DNA from: Liquorilactobacillus satsumensis DSM 16230 = JCM 12392
GTDB lineage: Bacteria > Bacillota > Bacilli > Lactobacillales > Lactobacillaceae
Assembly: GCF_001435195.1 (NCBI RefSeq)
Contig: NZ_AZFQ01000036.1
Span: forward strand, 66,910 to 107,115
Length of the DNA: 40,206 nt
Direction: 5' to 3'
The notes under the pieces were generated by a model that did no database searches, was not told where the DNA came from, and was given only the letters and a program-made list of their open reading frames with translations. Numbering within the stretch: position 1 is the first letter of the stretch; the number at the start of each line of letters is the position of its first letter. The position numbers were made by a program, and so were the translations under genes. Of this stretch, positions 33,106 through 40,206 are shown piece after piece.

Positions 33106-34538
33106 GAAAAATGCGGATTTGTTTAGTATTAGAGGGTTCTTACCCCTATGTTCATGGTGGGGTTTCTACCTGGATGCAGCACTACTTAGAGGATATGCCT
33201 GAACATGAATTTGTTTTGTGGGTTATTGGGGCACATGCAAAAGATCGCGGGCACTTTGTCTATGATTTTCCCAAGAATGTGGTTGAGGTGCATGAAGTTT
33301 TTCTGGATGAGGCTTTGAAGCAAAGACCGCATGGTAAGTTAAGGCATCACTTCTCTTTTGCAGAAGAAGAAGCCTTGGAACAATTGATGGAATGTGCGCA
33401 TCCCAATTGGGAATTACTTTTTCAATTATTCCAAGATAAGAAAGTTGCGCCGCTCGCACTGTTGCAAAGCGATCTTTTTTTAAAACTCTTAACCCAACTA
33501 TGTACTAAAAAATATCCGTATTCAGCTTTTGCAGATTCATTCCATACAATGCGTTCGATGTTGTTGCCACTTTTTTATCTCTTAAGCCAAGAAGTTCCAG
33601 TAGCAGATGCCTACCATGCAATTGCAACTGGATATGGTGGTCTGTTGGCTACGCTTGGGAGTTGGCGCTATCAGAAACCGTTGTTGTTAACTGAACATGG
33701 AATTTATACGCGTGAACGTGAGGAAGAACTTATCCGGGCACAATGGGTAGCACCAACTTTTAAAAAGCAATGGATTCAACTTTTTTATATGTTGTCAGAT
33801 GCAATTTATCAGCGCGCTTTTAGAGTAACGAGTCTATTCGAGAATGCCAAGAAGATTCAAGCAGAGATTGGGTGTCCCATTGAGAAATGTCGGGTAATCG
33901 AAAATGGAATTGACTATGATAAAATGCATGCCATTCCAGAAAAAAAGGCGGGGGAGATCGTCGAAATTGGAGCAGTGGTCCGGCTGGCTCCGATTAAAGA
34001 CATCAAAACGATGATCTATGCTTTTGCTGAACTTTTAACGCTAAGAAACAATGTACGCTTGCATATTATGGGAGGAACTGATGATGAGCAATACGGAAGC
34101 GAGTGCCATGCATTGGTCGAGGCTCTTCAAATTACCGACAAGGTTCTTTTTACTGGTCGGGTTAACGTGGTTAAGTACATGGAAAAGATTGATTTTACAC
34201 TTTTGACGAGTATTTCTGAAGGACAGCCACTTTCAGTATTGGAATCGTTGGCAGCCAAAAGGCCATGTGTTACAACGGATGTCGGTTGCTGTAGAGAGTT
34301 ACTTGAAGGTAAAAAAGACGATAATTTAGGAGTTGCGGGGTACTGTGTGCCACCAATGTATCGAGAAGGATTGGCGAAAGCCATGCATAAAATGTGTCAG
34401 TCGGATTCACTTAGAATGAAAATGGGGACGATTGGAAGCAAGCGGGTCAGCTTATTTTATCGCCAAGAACAAATGATGGCAAAGTACCGTAATCTATATG
34501 AAGAGGTTGAAGAAAAATATGGCAGGGATCGGATTTGA
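33102..34538 (+). CDS. pelF: PelF-like GT4 glycosyltransferase
   Basis: The 478-residue cytoplasmic protein starts with the PelF-typical RICLVLEGSYPYVHGGVSTW (about 4-23) and ends in a GT4 nucleotide-sugar domain with AVVRLAPIKD (about 290) and the EX7E motif Glu373/Glu381 (SEGQPLSVLE). PelF is the UDP-sugar-dependent polymerase of the Pel system and is held at the membrane by PelD, PelE and PelG. The ATG overlaps the pelA stop by 4 bases. Full length compares well with the Pseudomonas protein (507). Confidence 0.93.
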   Translation: MRKMRICLVLEGSYPYVHGGVSTWMQHYLEDMPEHEFVLWVIGAHAKDRGHFVYDFPKNVVEVHEVFLDEALKQRPHGKLRHHFSFAEEEALEQLMECAHPNWELLFQLFQDKKVAPLALLQSDLFLKLLTQLCTKKYPYSAFADSFHTMRSMLLPLFYLLSQEVPVADAYHAIATGYGGLLATLGSWRYQKPLLLTEHGIYTREREEELIRAQWVAPTFKKQWIQLFYMLSDAIYQRAFRVTSLFENAKKIQAEIGCPIEKCRVIENGIDYDKMHAIPEKKAGEIVEIGAVVRLAPIKDIKTMIYAFAELLTLRNNVRLHIMGGTDDEQYGSECHALVEALQITDKVLFTGRVNVVKYMEKIDFTLLTSISEGQPLSVLESLAAKRPCVTTDVGCCRELLEGKKDDNLGVAGYCVPPMYREGLAKAMHKMCQSDSLRMKMGTIGSKRVSLFYRQEQMMAKYRNLYEEVEEKYGRDRI

Positions 34539-35970
34539 ATTAAAAAAGCTGTTTAAAAAAAGAGGTTTGTTAGCAACTGCCCGTGCATATGGATACGCCG
34601 GAATTGTATGCACTGGACCGATGATTTTGGGGATTGTGCTGCTTTTAAGTATTCTTTTTTTAAGTAGAGCATACAATATGAGTTTCCATGGACAGGAAGT
34701 CTTTGTGAGCACAATAACCTACACACTTTTATTTTCTTTGACGGTCTCCGGATTCTTTTCATTAGTAGTAACCAGATTTATCGCTGATATGCTTTATGAA
34801 AAACAAGAAAAGAAGATCATGCCCTCATTTTGGGGTTCAAATATGCTGATGTTGATAATTGGTGAGTTGCTCTATACTGCATTTTTATTATGTTCTAATA
34901 CTAACTTAACGCTGACTGTGATGTGCCTAGCTATTTTTGCAGAAATATTGGTTGTTTGGAATGCAATGTGCTATTTAACCGCGATTAAAGAGTACAACGG
35001 AATTTTGTTTTCTTTTGTCTCTGCGGTCATTGTAGCGTTTCTATTGGCTTGGGCTGTGATCAGGTTAGATGGGATCTCAGTCTTAGGGATGCTTTTCGCT
35101 ATTTTTTGTGGCTATGGAGTAATGTTAGTCTGGGATGTAGTATTACTGTATCGTTTCTTCCCTCGGAGTGCGCAGCAACCTTTTCTTTTTTTGCAATGGT
35201 TTGATAAGTATTTAGAATTGGCGTTTGTCGGTTTATTTATCAATATTGGCTTATTCGGACACATTGTGATGATTTGGAATAGTCAATTGGGAGAAAAGAT
35301 TGAAGGGTTATTCAGAGCAGCGCCTTACTATGACATTCCTGCATTATTGGCCTTTTTAACCACGTTGATTACAACCATGAATTTTATGATTTCGGTTGAA
35401 GTTAATTTTTACCCTAAGTATAAGGCATACTATGCATTGTTTAACAATCGAGGTTCAATCAGGGATATCAAGCAGGCCGAAGATGAGATGTTGACAGTCT
35501 TAAAGTCGGAGCTGAAATACACTGGTTTAAAACAACTATTTACAACAGCAATTGCAATTTCAGTTGGCGAAGCAGTAATCAGTCTGCTGCCATTAGGTTT
35601 TAATGACATCATGTTCGGGTACTTCAGAATACTTTGTGTTGGTTACGGCCTTTACGCGATTGCTAATACAATCATGTTGATTCTCTTGTATTTTGTTGAT
35701 AATCGTGGGGCCTTTATAGGAACCCTGATCTTTGCGTTGGCATCACCAGGATTAACCTTTCTCATGTTCAATTTGTCGCCTTTATATTACGGATTTGGTT
35801 TTGTAATTGCCTGTGGTCTTTTTTTCGTGATCATGTTAGCCAGATTAACAAATTTTACGCGGAAACTGTCATATCATTTACTGAGCAGACAGCCGCTTGT
35901 TGAGGAGCATAAAACGGGAATTTTTACGAGTTTGGGATTAAAACTTGATCGTCTTTTTGCACAAAAATAG
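34519..35970 (+). CDS. pelG: PelG-like polysaccharide translocase
   Basis: The 483-residue protein has about 12 membrane helices and belongs to the MOP-like PelG family; the N-terminus MAGIGFELKKLFKK is the family's hallmark. It would export the growing polymer. ATG at 34519 is chosen because it gives that N-terminus and has AGAGG upstream; an in-frame ATG at 34498 would add seven residues with no better RBS. It overlaps the pelF end by 20 bases and is the last of the closely packed pel genes. Confidence 0.93.
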   Translation: MAGIGFELKKLFKKRGLLATARAYGYAGIVCTGPMILGIVLLLSILFLSRAYNMSFHGQEVFVSTITYTLLFSLTVSGFFSLVVTRFIADMLYEKQEKKIMPSFWGSNMLMLIIGELLYTAFLLCSNTNLTLTVMCLAIFAEILVVWNAMCYLTAIKEYNGILFSFVSAVIVAFLLAWAVIRLDGISVLGMLFAIFCGYGVMLVWDVVLLYRFFPRSAQQPFLFLQWFDKYLELAFVGLFINIGLFGHIVMIWNSQLGEKIEGLFRAAPYYDIPALLAFLTTLITTMNFMISVEVNFYPKYKAYYALFNNRGSIRDIKQAEDEMLTVLKSELKYTGLKQLFTTAIAISVGEAVISLLPLGFNDIMFGYFRILCVGYGLYAIANTIMLILLYFVDNRGAFIGTLIFALASPGLTFLMFNLSPLYYGFGFVIACGLFFVIMLARLTNFTRKLSYHLLSRQPLVEEHKTGIFTSLGLKLDRLFAQK

Positions 35971-36087
35971 TCTAAAAATTTAGAGGCTACTGGCGACTTG
36001 AGCAAGCTTAATAGATTGCTATTGAAAATTTTTTGAGCAAAAGGTAGATTTGAAATAAAAGTCCAATAATGCTTTAATGATGAAAGT

Positions 36088-36142
36088 ATCAACTGCTTTG
36101 CAGCCAGAACTGTGCATTATTTAAATGGCAAAGTAAGTTGAT
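36088..36142 (+). other. Structured leader upstream of the RmlD-like gene
   Basis: ATCAAC (36088-36093) and CTTTGC (36096-36101) pair with GCAAAG (36128-36133) and GTTGAT (36137-36142), a 12-bp stem with a small internal loop. No T-run follows, so it is not an ordinary terminator. It lies in the 205-base gap between pelG and the next gene and could tune their relative expression. Confidence 0.45.
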
Positions 36143-36175
36143 TTCTGAAAACGCAAAAAAGTGGAGGAAAGTAAA

Positions 36176-37027
36176 GTGAAGATTCTTATTACTGGAAGCC
36201 ATGGCCAATTGGGTCAAGAACTGCAGCATTTACTAAAAAAAAGACACATCGATTTTTTAGCAACTGGTTCACAGGAATTGGACATAACAAATGAAGCTGC
36301 GGTTGAGCAGTATTTTGCACACAACCAGCCTGAAGTTGTCTACCATTGTGCGGCTTATACAGCGGTCGATCAAGCTGAAGGTGACGGCAAAGAAACAAAT
36401 TGGAAAGTTAATGCAACGGGGACGGCAATTATCGCGAAAGCGTGCGCAAAGTATGCCGCAACGTTGGTTTACATTAGTACAGATTATGTGTTTGATGGGA
36501 CACGAGTGACAGGTGAATATTTACCTGACGATGCTAAAGGTCCTCGAAATGAATATGGGCGTGCTAAGTTAGCAGGCGAAGAAGCTGTTCAAAAATACTG
36601 TACTAAGTATTATCTTGTCAGAACTGCATGGGTTTACGGTCAATGGGGACATAATTTCGTTTATACGATGTTGAAGCTTGCTCAAACGCATGATAAATTA
36701 ACGGTTGTAGCGGATCAAGTCGGACGGCCTACTTGGACACGTACTTTGGCAGAATTTATTACATATTTGGTTGAGCGGCAAAAACCATATGGGATTTACC
36801 AGTGCAGCAACTCTGGCCAGTGTTCATGGTACGAGTTTGCCCAAGAAATATTGCGTGATAAAGAAGTCACGGTAACACCAGTTTCATCTGATCAGTATCC
36901 AACGGCAGCTTTTCGACCGCACTACTCAGTAATGCAACTTTCTAAAGAAACTGGATTTGAATTTCCAAAGTGGCAAGATGCACTCCACCAGTTTATGCAC
37001 CAGATTGAAGGAGAGCAGTTGCGTTAA
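36176..37027 (+). CDS. RmlD-like dTDP-4-dehydrorhamnose reductase
   Basis: The 283-residue protein shows the RmlD/RfbD pattern: KILITGSHGQLGQEL (2-16), DITN, YHCAAYTAVDQAE, STDYVFDG and the catalytic NEYGRAK (Tyr-x3-Lys), then RTAWVYG. It reduces a 4-keto-6-deoxy nucleotide sugar with NADPH, typically giving dTDP-L-rhamnose. RmlA, RmlB and RmlC genes are absent here, so its substrate must come from elsewhere or differ. GTG at 36176 is chosen (GGAGG 8 bases upstream); an in-frame GTG at 36161 lies before that RBS. It sits between pelG and a strong terminator and is probably part of the polysaccharide unit. Confidence 0.85.
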   Translation: MKILITGSHGQLGQELQHLLKKRHIDFLATGSQELDITNEAAVEQYFAHNQPEVVYHCAAYTAVDQAEGDGKETNWKVNATGTAIIAKACAKYAATLVYISTDYVFDGTRVTGEYLPDDAKGPRNEYGRAKLAGEEAVQKYCTKYYLVRTAWVYGQWGHNFVYTMLKLAQTHDKLTVVADQVGRPTWTRTLAEFITYLVERQKPYGIYQCSNSGQCSWYEFAQEILRDKEVTVTPVSSDQYPTAAFRPHYSVMQLSKETGFEFPKWQDALHQFMHQIEGEQLR

Positions 37028-37216
37028 TTTAAAAATCAATGTCTTCTGAAAATTAAGCAGGTGGTTGGTTTCGCATTTTACGCAGTAATTAAACCAAATG
37101 TCAGGGATTGTCAGATTGATTGGAAATGAGAGCATAAAGCGTGAATTAAAGCAGGCGCTTAGATTCGAAATTAAATGAAGAAATTCAATTTATTAAACAC
37201 GTTTATCTGGACTAAA

Positions 37217-37266
37217 ACAAAGAGCTTTGATCGAAGTTTAACTTTTGATCAAGGCTCTTTGTTTTT
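37217..37266 (+). terminator. Terminator of the Pel/RmlD unit
   Basis: ACAAAGAGC and TTGATC (37217-37232) pair with GATCAA and GCTCTTTGT (37247-37262), a stem of about 15 bp with one internal mismatch, followed by TTTTT. It lies 190 bases after the RmlD-like gene; the stretch between holds no convincing gene. Confidence 0.9.
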
Positions 37267-37539
37267 ATAATATCTGGATTAATCTCTTTGAAGGATGAAT
37301 AAGTTTGAATTACAATTGGCATTTTTCTCACCTTTCTGTATAAAATTCCAAAAAAAATTAAAAAGAAGTTTACCAATGATGAAGATATCTCTTAGCTATC
37401 TCTTTTATTAGCAACGAAATTTTGGTAAGATAGTTTTGTTTGTGAATTATTTCTACTTAATGTTTAACTGTATTTTAATTGAAAATTACTGAGAAAATAC
37501 GATTAAAGATTAAGAATTAAATGTGTGTAGGAGCGGAAA
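37267..37539. other. AT-rich gap upstream of the symporter
   Basis: No gene is seen. A 7-bp dyad TTACCAA/TTGGTAA (about 37362-37429) spans some 60 bases, and several AT-rich promoter-like elements are present, none clearly best. The RBS of the symporter (GTAGGAGCGG) ends the stretch. Confidence 0.4.
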
Positions 37540-38829
37540 ATGAAAAATTATAAGTTGTGGCGCTTGAATCTTGGCTGGCAGATTTTTATTGGCTTAATTG
37601 CAGGAGTAGTGCTGGGAGTTGTTTTTTACAATAATTCGACAGCTATTACAGCAATGCAAAATATTGGGACAATGTTCATCAACTTGATTCAAATGATTGT
37701 TTTACCAATTGTTGTTTCCTGTTTAACAGTTGGAATTGCAAATATGGGTGATGTCCGCAAACTTGGCAGGGTTGGCGGCAAGACACTGATTTATTTTGAA
37801 ATCATGACAACAATTGCAATTATACTGGGTTTGTTAGTTGGCAATGTTTTCCATCCGGGCAGTTATATTGACGTCCATCAACTGCATTCTCAAAATATTG
37901 ATCAGTATGTTCAGACCGCTAAAAAGGCAAAAGAAAGTGGAATCTGGGCTACAATTGTCGGGATTATTCCTACTAATATTTTTAAGGCTTTAAGTAGCGG
38001 TGAGATGTTACCGATTGTTTTCTTCTCAGTTTTCTTTGGCCTTGGAACAGCTTCTTTGGGAGAAAAAGGAAAAATTATTATTGATTTTTTGCGGGCAGTC
38101 TCCGAAGTTATGTTTAAAATCACGAATTGGGTTATGCGGGTTGCTCCGTTAGGGGTTTGTGCATTAATCGGGACAACAGTTGCGCAGTTGGGCTTAAGCG
38201 CCCTGGCACCGCTGGGGTATTTCATTATTTTAGCGTATGCCACTATGATAATTTTCATCGTTTTTGTAATGGGAGGTGTCGCACACCTTTTTGGGATCAA
38301 CAACTGGAATTTATTAAAGGTGATTAAGGATGAAATGGTTCTCGCTTTTTCAACTGCTAGTTCGGAAGCCGTTTTACCGAAAATTATTGATAAGATGGAT
38401 CGTTTCGGTGTTAGTCAAGGAATCGTATCATTCGTCATTCCGACAGGTTATACATTCAATCTAGATGGTTCCGCAATCTACCAATCGCTAGCAGCGCTCT
38501 TCTTAGCTCAAGCTTATGGGATTCATTTATCGGTAAGTCAGCAATTAACGCTGGTTTTGGTATTAATGATTACTTCAAAGGGGATGGCAGGTGTCCCAGG
38601 TGCATCATTTGTGGTTTTATTGGCGACGATTTCTTCGATTGGGGTTCCGTTGCAAGGATTGACCTTTATCGCAGGGATAGATCGGCTTGTCGATATGGGC
38701 AGAACGGTTGTCAATGTAGCTGGTAATTCGCTGGCTGCTGTTATTATCGGCAAATCTGAAAAAGAATTCGATCAAGCAAAAAATTTACAGTACCTTCAGA
38801 CCCTTTCTTTGGATAATAAGAGAAACTAA
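37540..38829 (+). CDS. Cation:acidic amino acid/dicarboxylate symporter (DAACS/SLC1 family)
   Basis: The 429-residue membrane protein has the GltP/GltPh fold: hairpin 1 serine-rich motif STASSEAVLP, helix 7 motif GYTFNLDGS, hairpin 2 GMAGVPGASF and helix 8 DRLVDMGRTVVNVAGN. The DMGRT arginine corresponds to the residue that binds the side-chain carboxylate in glutamate/aspartate transporters, whereas C4-dicarboxylate DctA differs there, so glutamate or aspartate uptake is favoured. RBS GTAGGAGCGG precedes the ATG. It appears monocistronic and unrelated to the Pel operon. Confidence 0.92.
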   Translation: MKNYKLWRLNLGWQIFIGLIAGVVLGVVFYNNSTAITAMQNIGTMFINLIQMIVLPIVVSCLTVGIANMGDVRKLGRVGGKTLIYFEIMTTIAIILGLLVGNVFHPGSYIDVHQLHSQNIDQYVQTAKKAKESGIWATIVGIIPTNIFKALSSGEMLPIVFFSVFFGLGTASLGEKGKIIIDFLRAVSEVMFKITNWVMRVAPLGVCALIGTTVAQLGLSALAPLGYFIILAYATMIIFIVFVMGGVAHLFGINNWNLLKVIKDEMVLAFSTASSEAVLPKIIDKMDRFGVSQGIVSFVIPTGYTFNLDGSAIYQSLAALFLAQAYGIHLSVSQQLTLVLVLMITSKGMAGVPGASFVVLLATISSIGVPLQGLTFIAGIDRLVDMGRTVVNVAGNSLAAVIIGKSEKEFDQAKNLQYLQTLSLDNKRN

Positions 38830-39281
38830 ATTCAGCGGTTTTTACAAGCAATATTTGTCCAAAATGGCTGAATGGCAGGATTTAGCGAAACTTTAATGAA
38901 AAACTCTGCGAAAAAATTTTATTGAAATTTTAACCTTTTTTCCATAGAATCTTCAAATTTGTGGTGCATAATCTCTAAAAAGAGTCAAATCAGACTAGTT
39001 CAAAACTAATAGAGACAAGGAATCTACTCTGGAGAACAACTAAGCAAAAAACGTGTTTTAAAGTGGAAAACACTGGATAACTGGTGATTTAAGTACTTAG
39101 GAAATTCGGTCGATAATAACTGGAGGCCACAAATTTCCTAATAGAACTTTCATTGAGCAGATCCTCACTAAATGAAAGAATCGCAGAGCAGTTGGAAGAC
39201 AGTTTGACAACTTGGACTTTGATTATCTTGCATGATATTAGCGAATGTTTTTGGCATAGTGATAATTGAGGAGAGATTACA
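38830..39281 (+). other. 450-base gap with several inverted repeats upstream of the RpiR gene
   Basis: No credible ORF is seen. Three dyads follow one another: AGGAAAT/ATTTCCT (39098-39139), CTTTCATT/AATGAAAG (39147-39154 and 39171-39178), and AGTTG/CAACT (about 39190-39212). None is followed by a T-run and no T-box, riboswitch core or tRNA was recognised. It may be a structured leader or contain operators of the RpiR-type regulator. Confidence 0.45.
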
Positions 39282-40088
39282 TTGGAAGATATTCTACTTG
39301 TCATTAAGGGCATGAGCGCTGATTTTAGCAAGAAAGAAAAGGAGCTTGCTGCGTATATTCAAGCGCATTCGCGGATTGTCCCTAAAATGTCGGTCCAGAA
39401 GCTTGCACAAGAATCAGGTGTGAGTGCAGCTACGATTGTTCGTTTCTGTCGAACGTTGGGGTTGAATGGTTATTTTGAGCTGAAAATGTTGTTGGCAGCT
39501 GCCAAAGAAGATACCTCTAGTTACCGTGAAATTAAAATGGGAGAAAGCGTCCGTCAAATTATTAAGAAACTTGAGCGGCAAAATACAAGTGCGCTTAAGC
39601 TTACCTTACAGGGGCTTGAGCCGCAAACTGTCGAAGAAATGCTCAACTGTTTACATCGTGCACCGGCCATTTATTTGTGTGGAACTCGTAATTCGGCTGT
39701 CTCCGTGCGGCAGCTCGCTAAGCGGTTTGAGTTGCTGAAAATGATCTTAATTCAAGTTGGCAGCTATAAAAAGGCTGCTTCAGCTTTGGCAGCCGCACCG
39801 GCTACTGCAGTTTTTGTTTTTGTTGCCGATGAGCACACTCAGACGGCAGAAAGCATCAAATTATTCGAATTGGCGCAGCAAAGAAAAGTTTATACAGTGT
39901 TGTTGACGCCTAATCGCAATTCTGCAGCTGCGCAGCTTGCAGACTTTGTCATTCCGACCAAAGCACTACGCAAAGCGGCCTTTTCTACTGGAATTACAAC
40001 AATCACTGAAATGCAGCTTTTTGTAGCCGAGGTTTTGTTCTTTAGTTATGTAACAAGATTTGGGATTGAAATTGCTTCAAATATTTAA
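39282..40088 (+). CDS. RpiR/MurR-family transcriptional regulator
   Basis: The 268-residue protein has an N-terminal RpiR helix-turn-helix (about 1-77; MSVQKLAQESGVSAATIVRF) and a C-terminal SIS sugar-phosphate-binding domain (about 110-240; IYLCGTRNSAVSVRQLAKRF). Members control sugar, amino sugar or sialic acid genes in response to phosphosugars. The TTG start is supported by GAGGAGAG 6 bases upstream. No phosphosugar gene lies next to it within the window, so targets are either further right or the preceding symporter. Confidence 0.9.
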   Translation: MEDILLVIKGMSADFSKKEKELAAYIQAHSRIVPKMSVQKLAQESGVSAATIVRFCRTLGLNGYFELKMLLAAAKEDTSSYREIKMGESVRQIIKKLERQNTSALKLTLQGLEPQTVEEMLNCLHRAPAIYLCGTRNSAVSVRQLAKRFELLKMILIQVGSYKKAASALAAAPATAVFVFVADEHTQTAESIKLFELAQQRKVYTVLLTPNRNSAAAQLADFVIPTKALRKAAFSTGITTITEMQLFVAEVLFFSYVTRFGIEIASNI

Positions 40089-40206
40089 AGAACAAGGTGA
40101 ACTTAACTCTAGAAATAAAAAATACTTCTTCCATTGTTGAAAGATGACGGTGGAGAGTGTGACATAAGTCGGGAAAATTTGAGTGCTAACTCGAAATTAC
40201 GAACAT
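40089..40206. other. Window end without a gene
   Basis: The last 118 bases after the RpiR stop show no gene start, clear terminator or recognised RNA. Confidence 0.5.

Noticed and set aside
37068-37130. Short 22-codon frame after the RmlD-like gene
   Set aside because: It starts at a GTG without a ribosome binding site and has no recognisable feature.

Overview
The window looks like chromosomal accessory DNA from a low-GC Lactobacillaceae species. The signs are AT-rich DNA, strong AAGGAGG-type ribosome binding sites, catabolite-response (cre) boxes, PRD-type PTS regulators, a KxYKxGKxW-type secretion signal on a LysM autolysin, and tkt/tal pentose-phosphate genes. A Pel-type exopolysaccharide cluster next to a c-di-GMP phosphodiesterase-like gene would suit a biofilm-forming plant or beverage lineage such as Liquorilactobacillus. 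That genus is an inference; no rRNA or other taxonomic marker is present.

Region 1 (1-4.6 kb) is an alpha-glucoside locus. A minus-strand operon (MFS sugar transporter, GH13 alpha-glucosidase, SemiSWEET) is divergent from a LacI-type repressor. The shared intergenic region holds a 52-bp composite palindrome, a perfect cre box and a strong promoter. Region 2 (4.7-6.9 kb) has a GH25 lysozyme without a signal peptide and a lone PD-(D/E)xK nuclease-like protein. They are convergent and share a 19-bp perfect hairpin terminator. This looks like inserted cargo.

Region 3 (7.2-13.1 kb) is a PTS operon: PRD activator with fused EIIB- and EIIA-like domains, SgaB-type EIIB, SgaT-type EIIC, a small TPR protein, a class II ketose-bisphosphate aldolase and an unassigned P-loop kinase. 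Region 4 (13.1-20.7 kb) is a second PTS operon: a PRD activator whose EIIA domain is a separate, overlapping gene, then fructose-family EIIA, EIIB and EIIC, an allulose-6-phosphate/ribulose-phosphate epimerase, transketolase and transaldolase. It would carry a hexulose or pentulose phosphate into central metabolism.

Region 5 (20.8-26.6 kb) holds a DUF898-like membrane protein, a large Ser-rich GH73/LysM autolysin with a perfect WalR-type box upstream, a small unknown protein, a stand-alone EAL-domain phosphodiesterase, and a Nox/Npx-family flavoprotein in which the redox Cys42 is Asp.

Region 6 (27.2-37.3 kb) is the most notable: a Gram-positive Pel-like operon (UDP-sugar 4-epimerase, PelD, PelE, deacetylase-only PelA, PelF, PelG), followed by an RmlD-like reductase and a strong terminator. 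PelD carries an extra N-terminal SDR-like domain. It keeps an RxxD c-di-GMP-binding motif exactly five residues before a degenerate GGDEF (DDGSF). With the nearby EAL protein this suggests c-di-GMP-controlled polysaccharide synthesis in a lactobacillus, with no cyclase gene in the window.

Region 7 (37.3-40.2 kb) has an acidic amino acid/dicarboxylate symporter, a 450-bp gene-free stretch with several inverted repeats, and an RpiR-family regulator.
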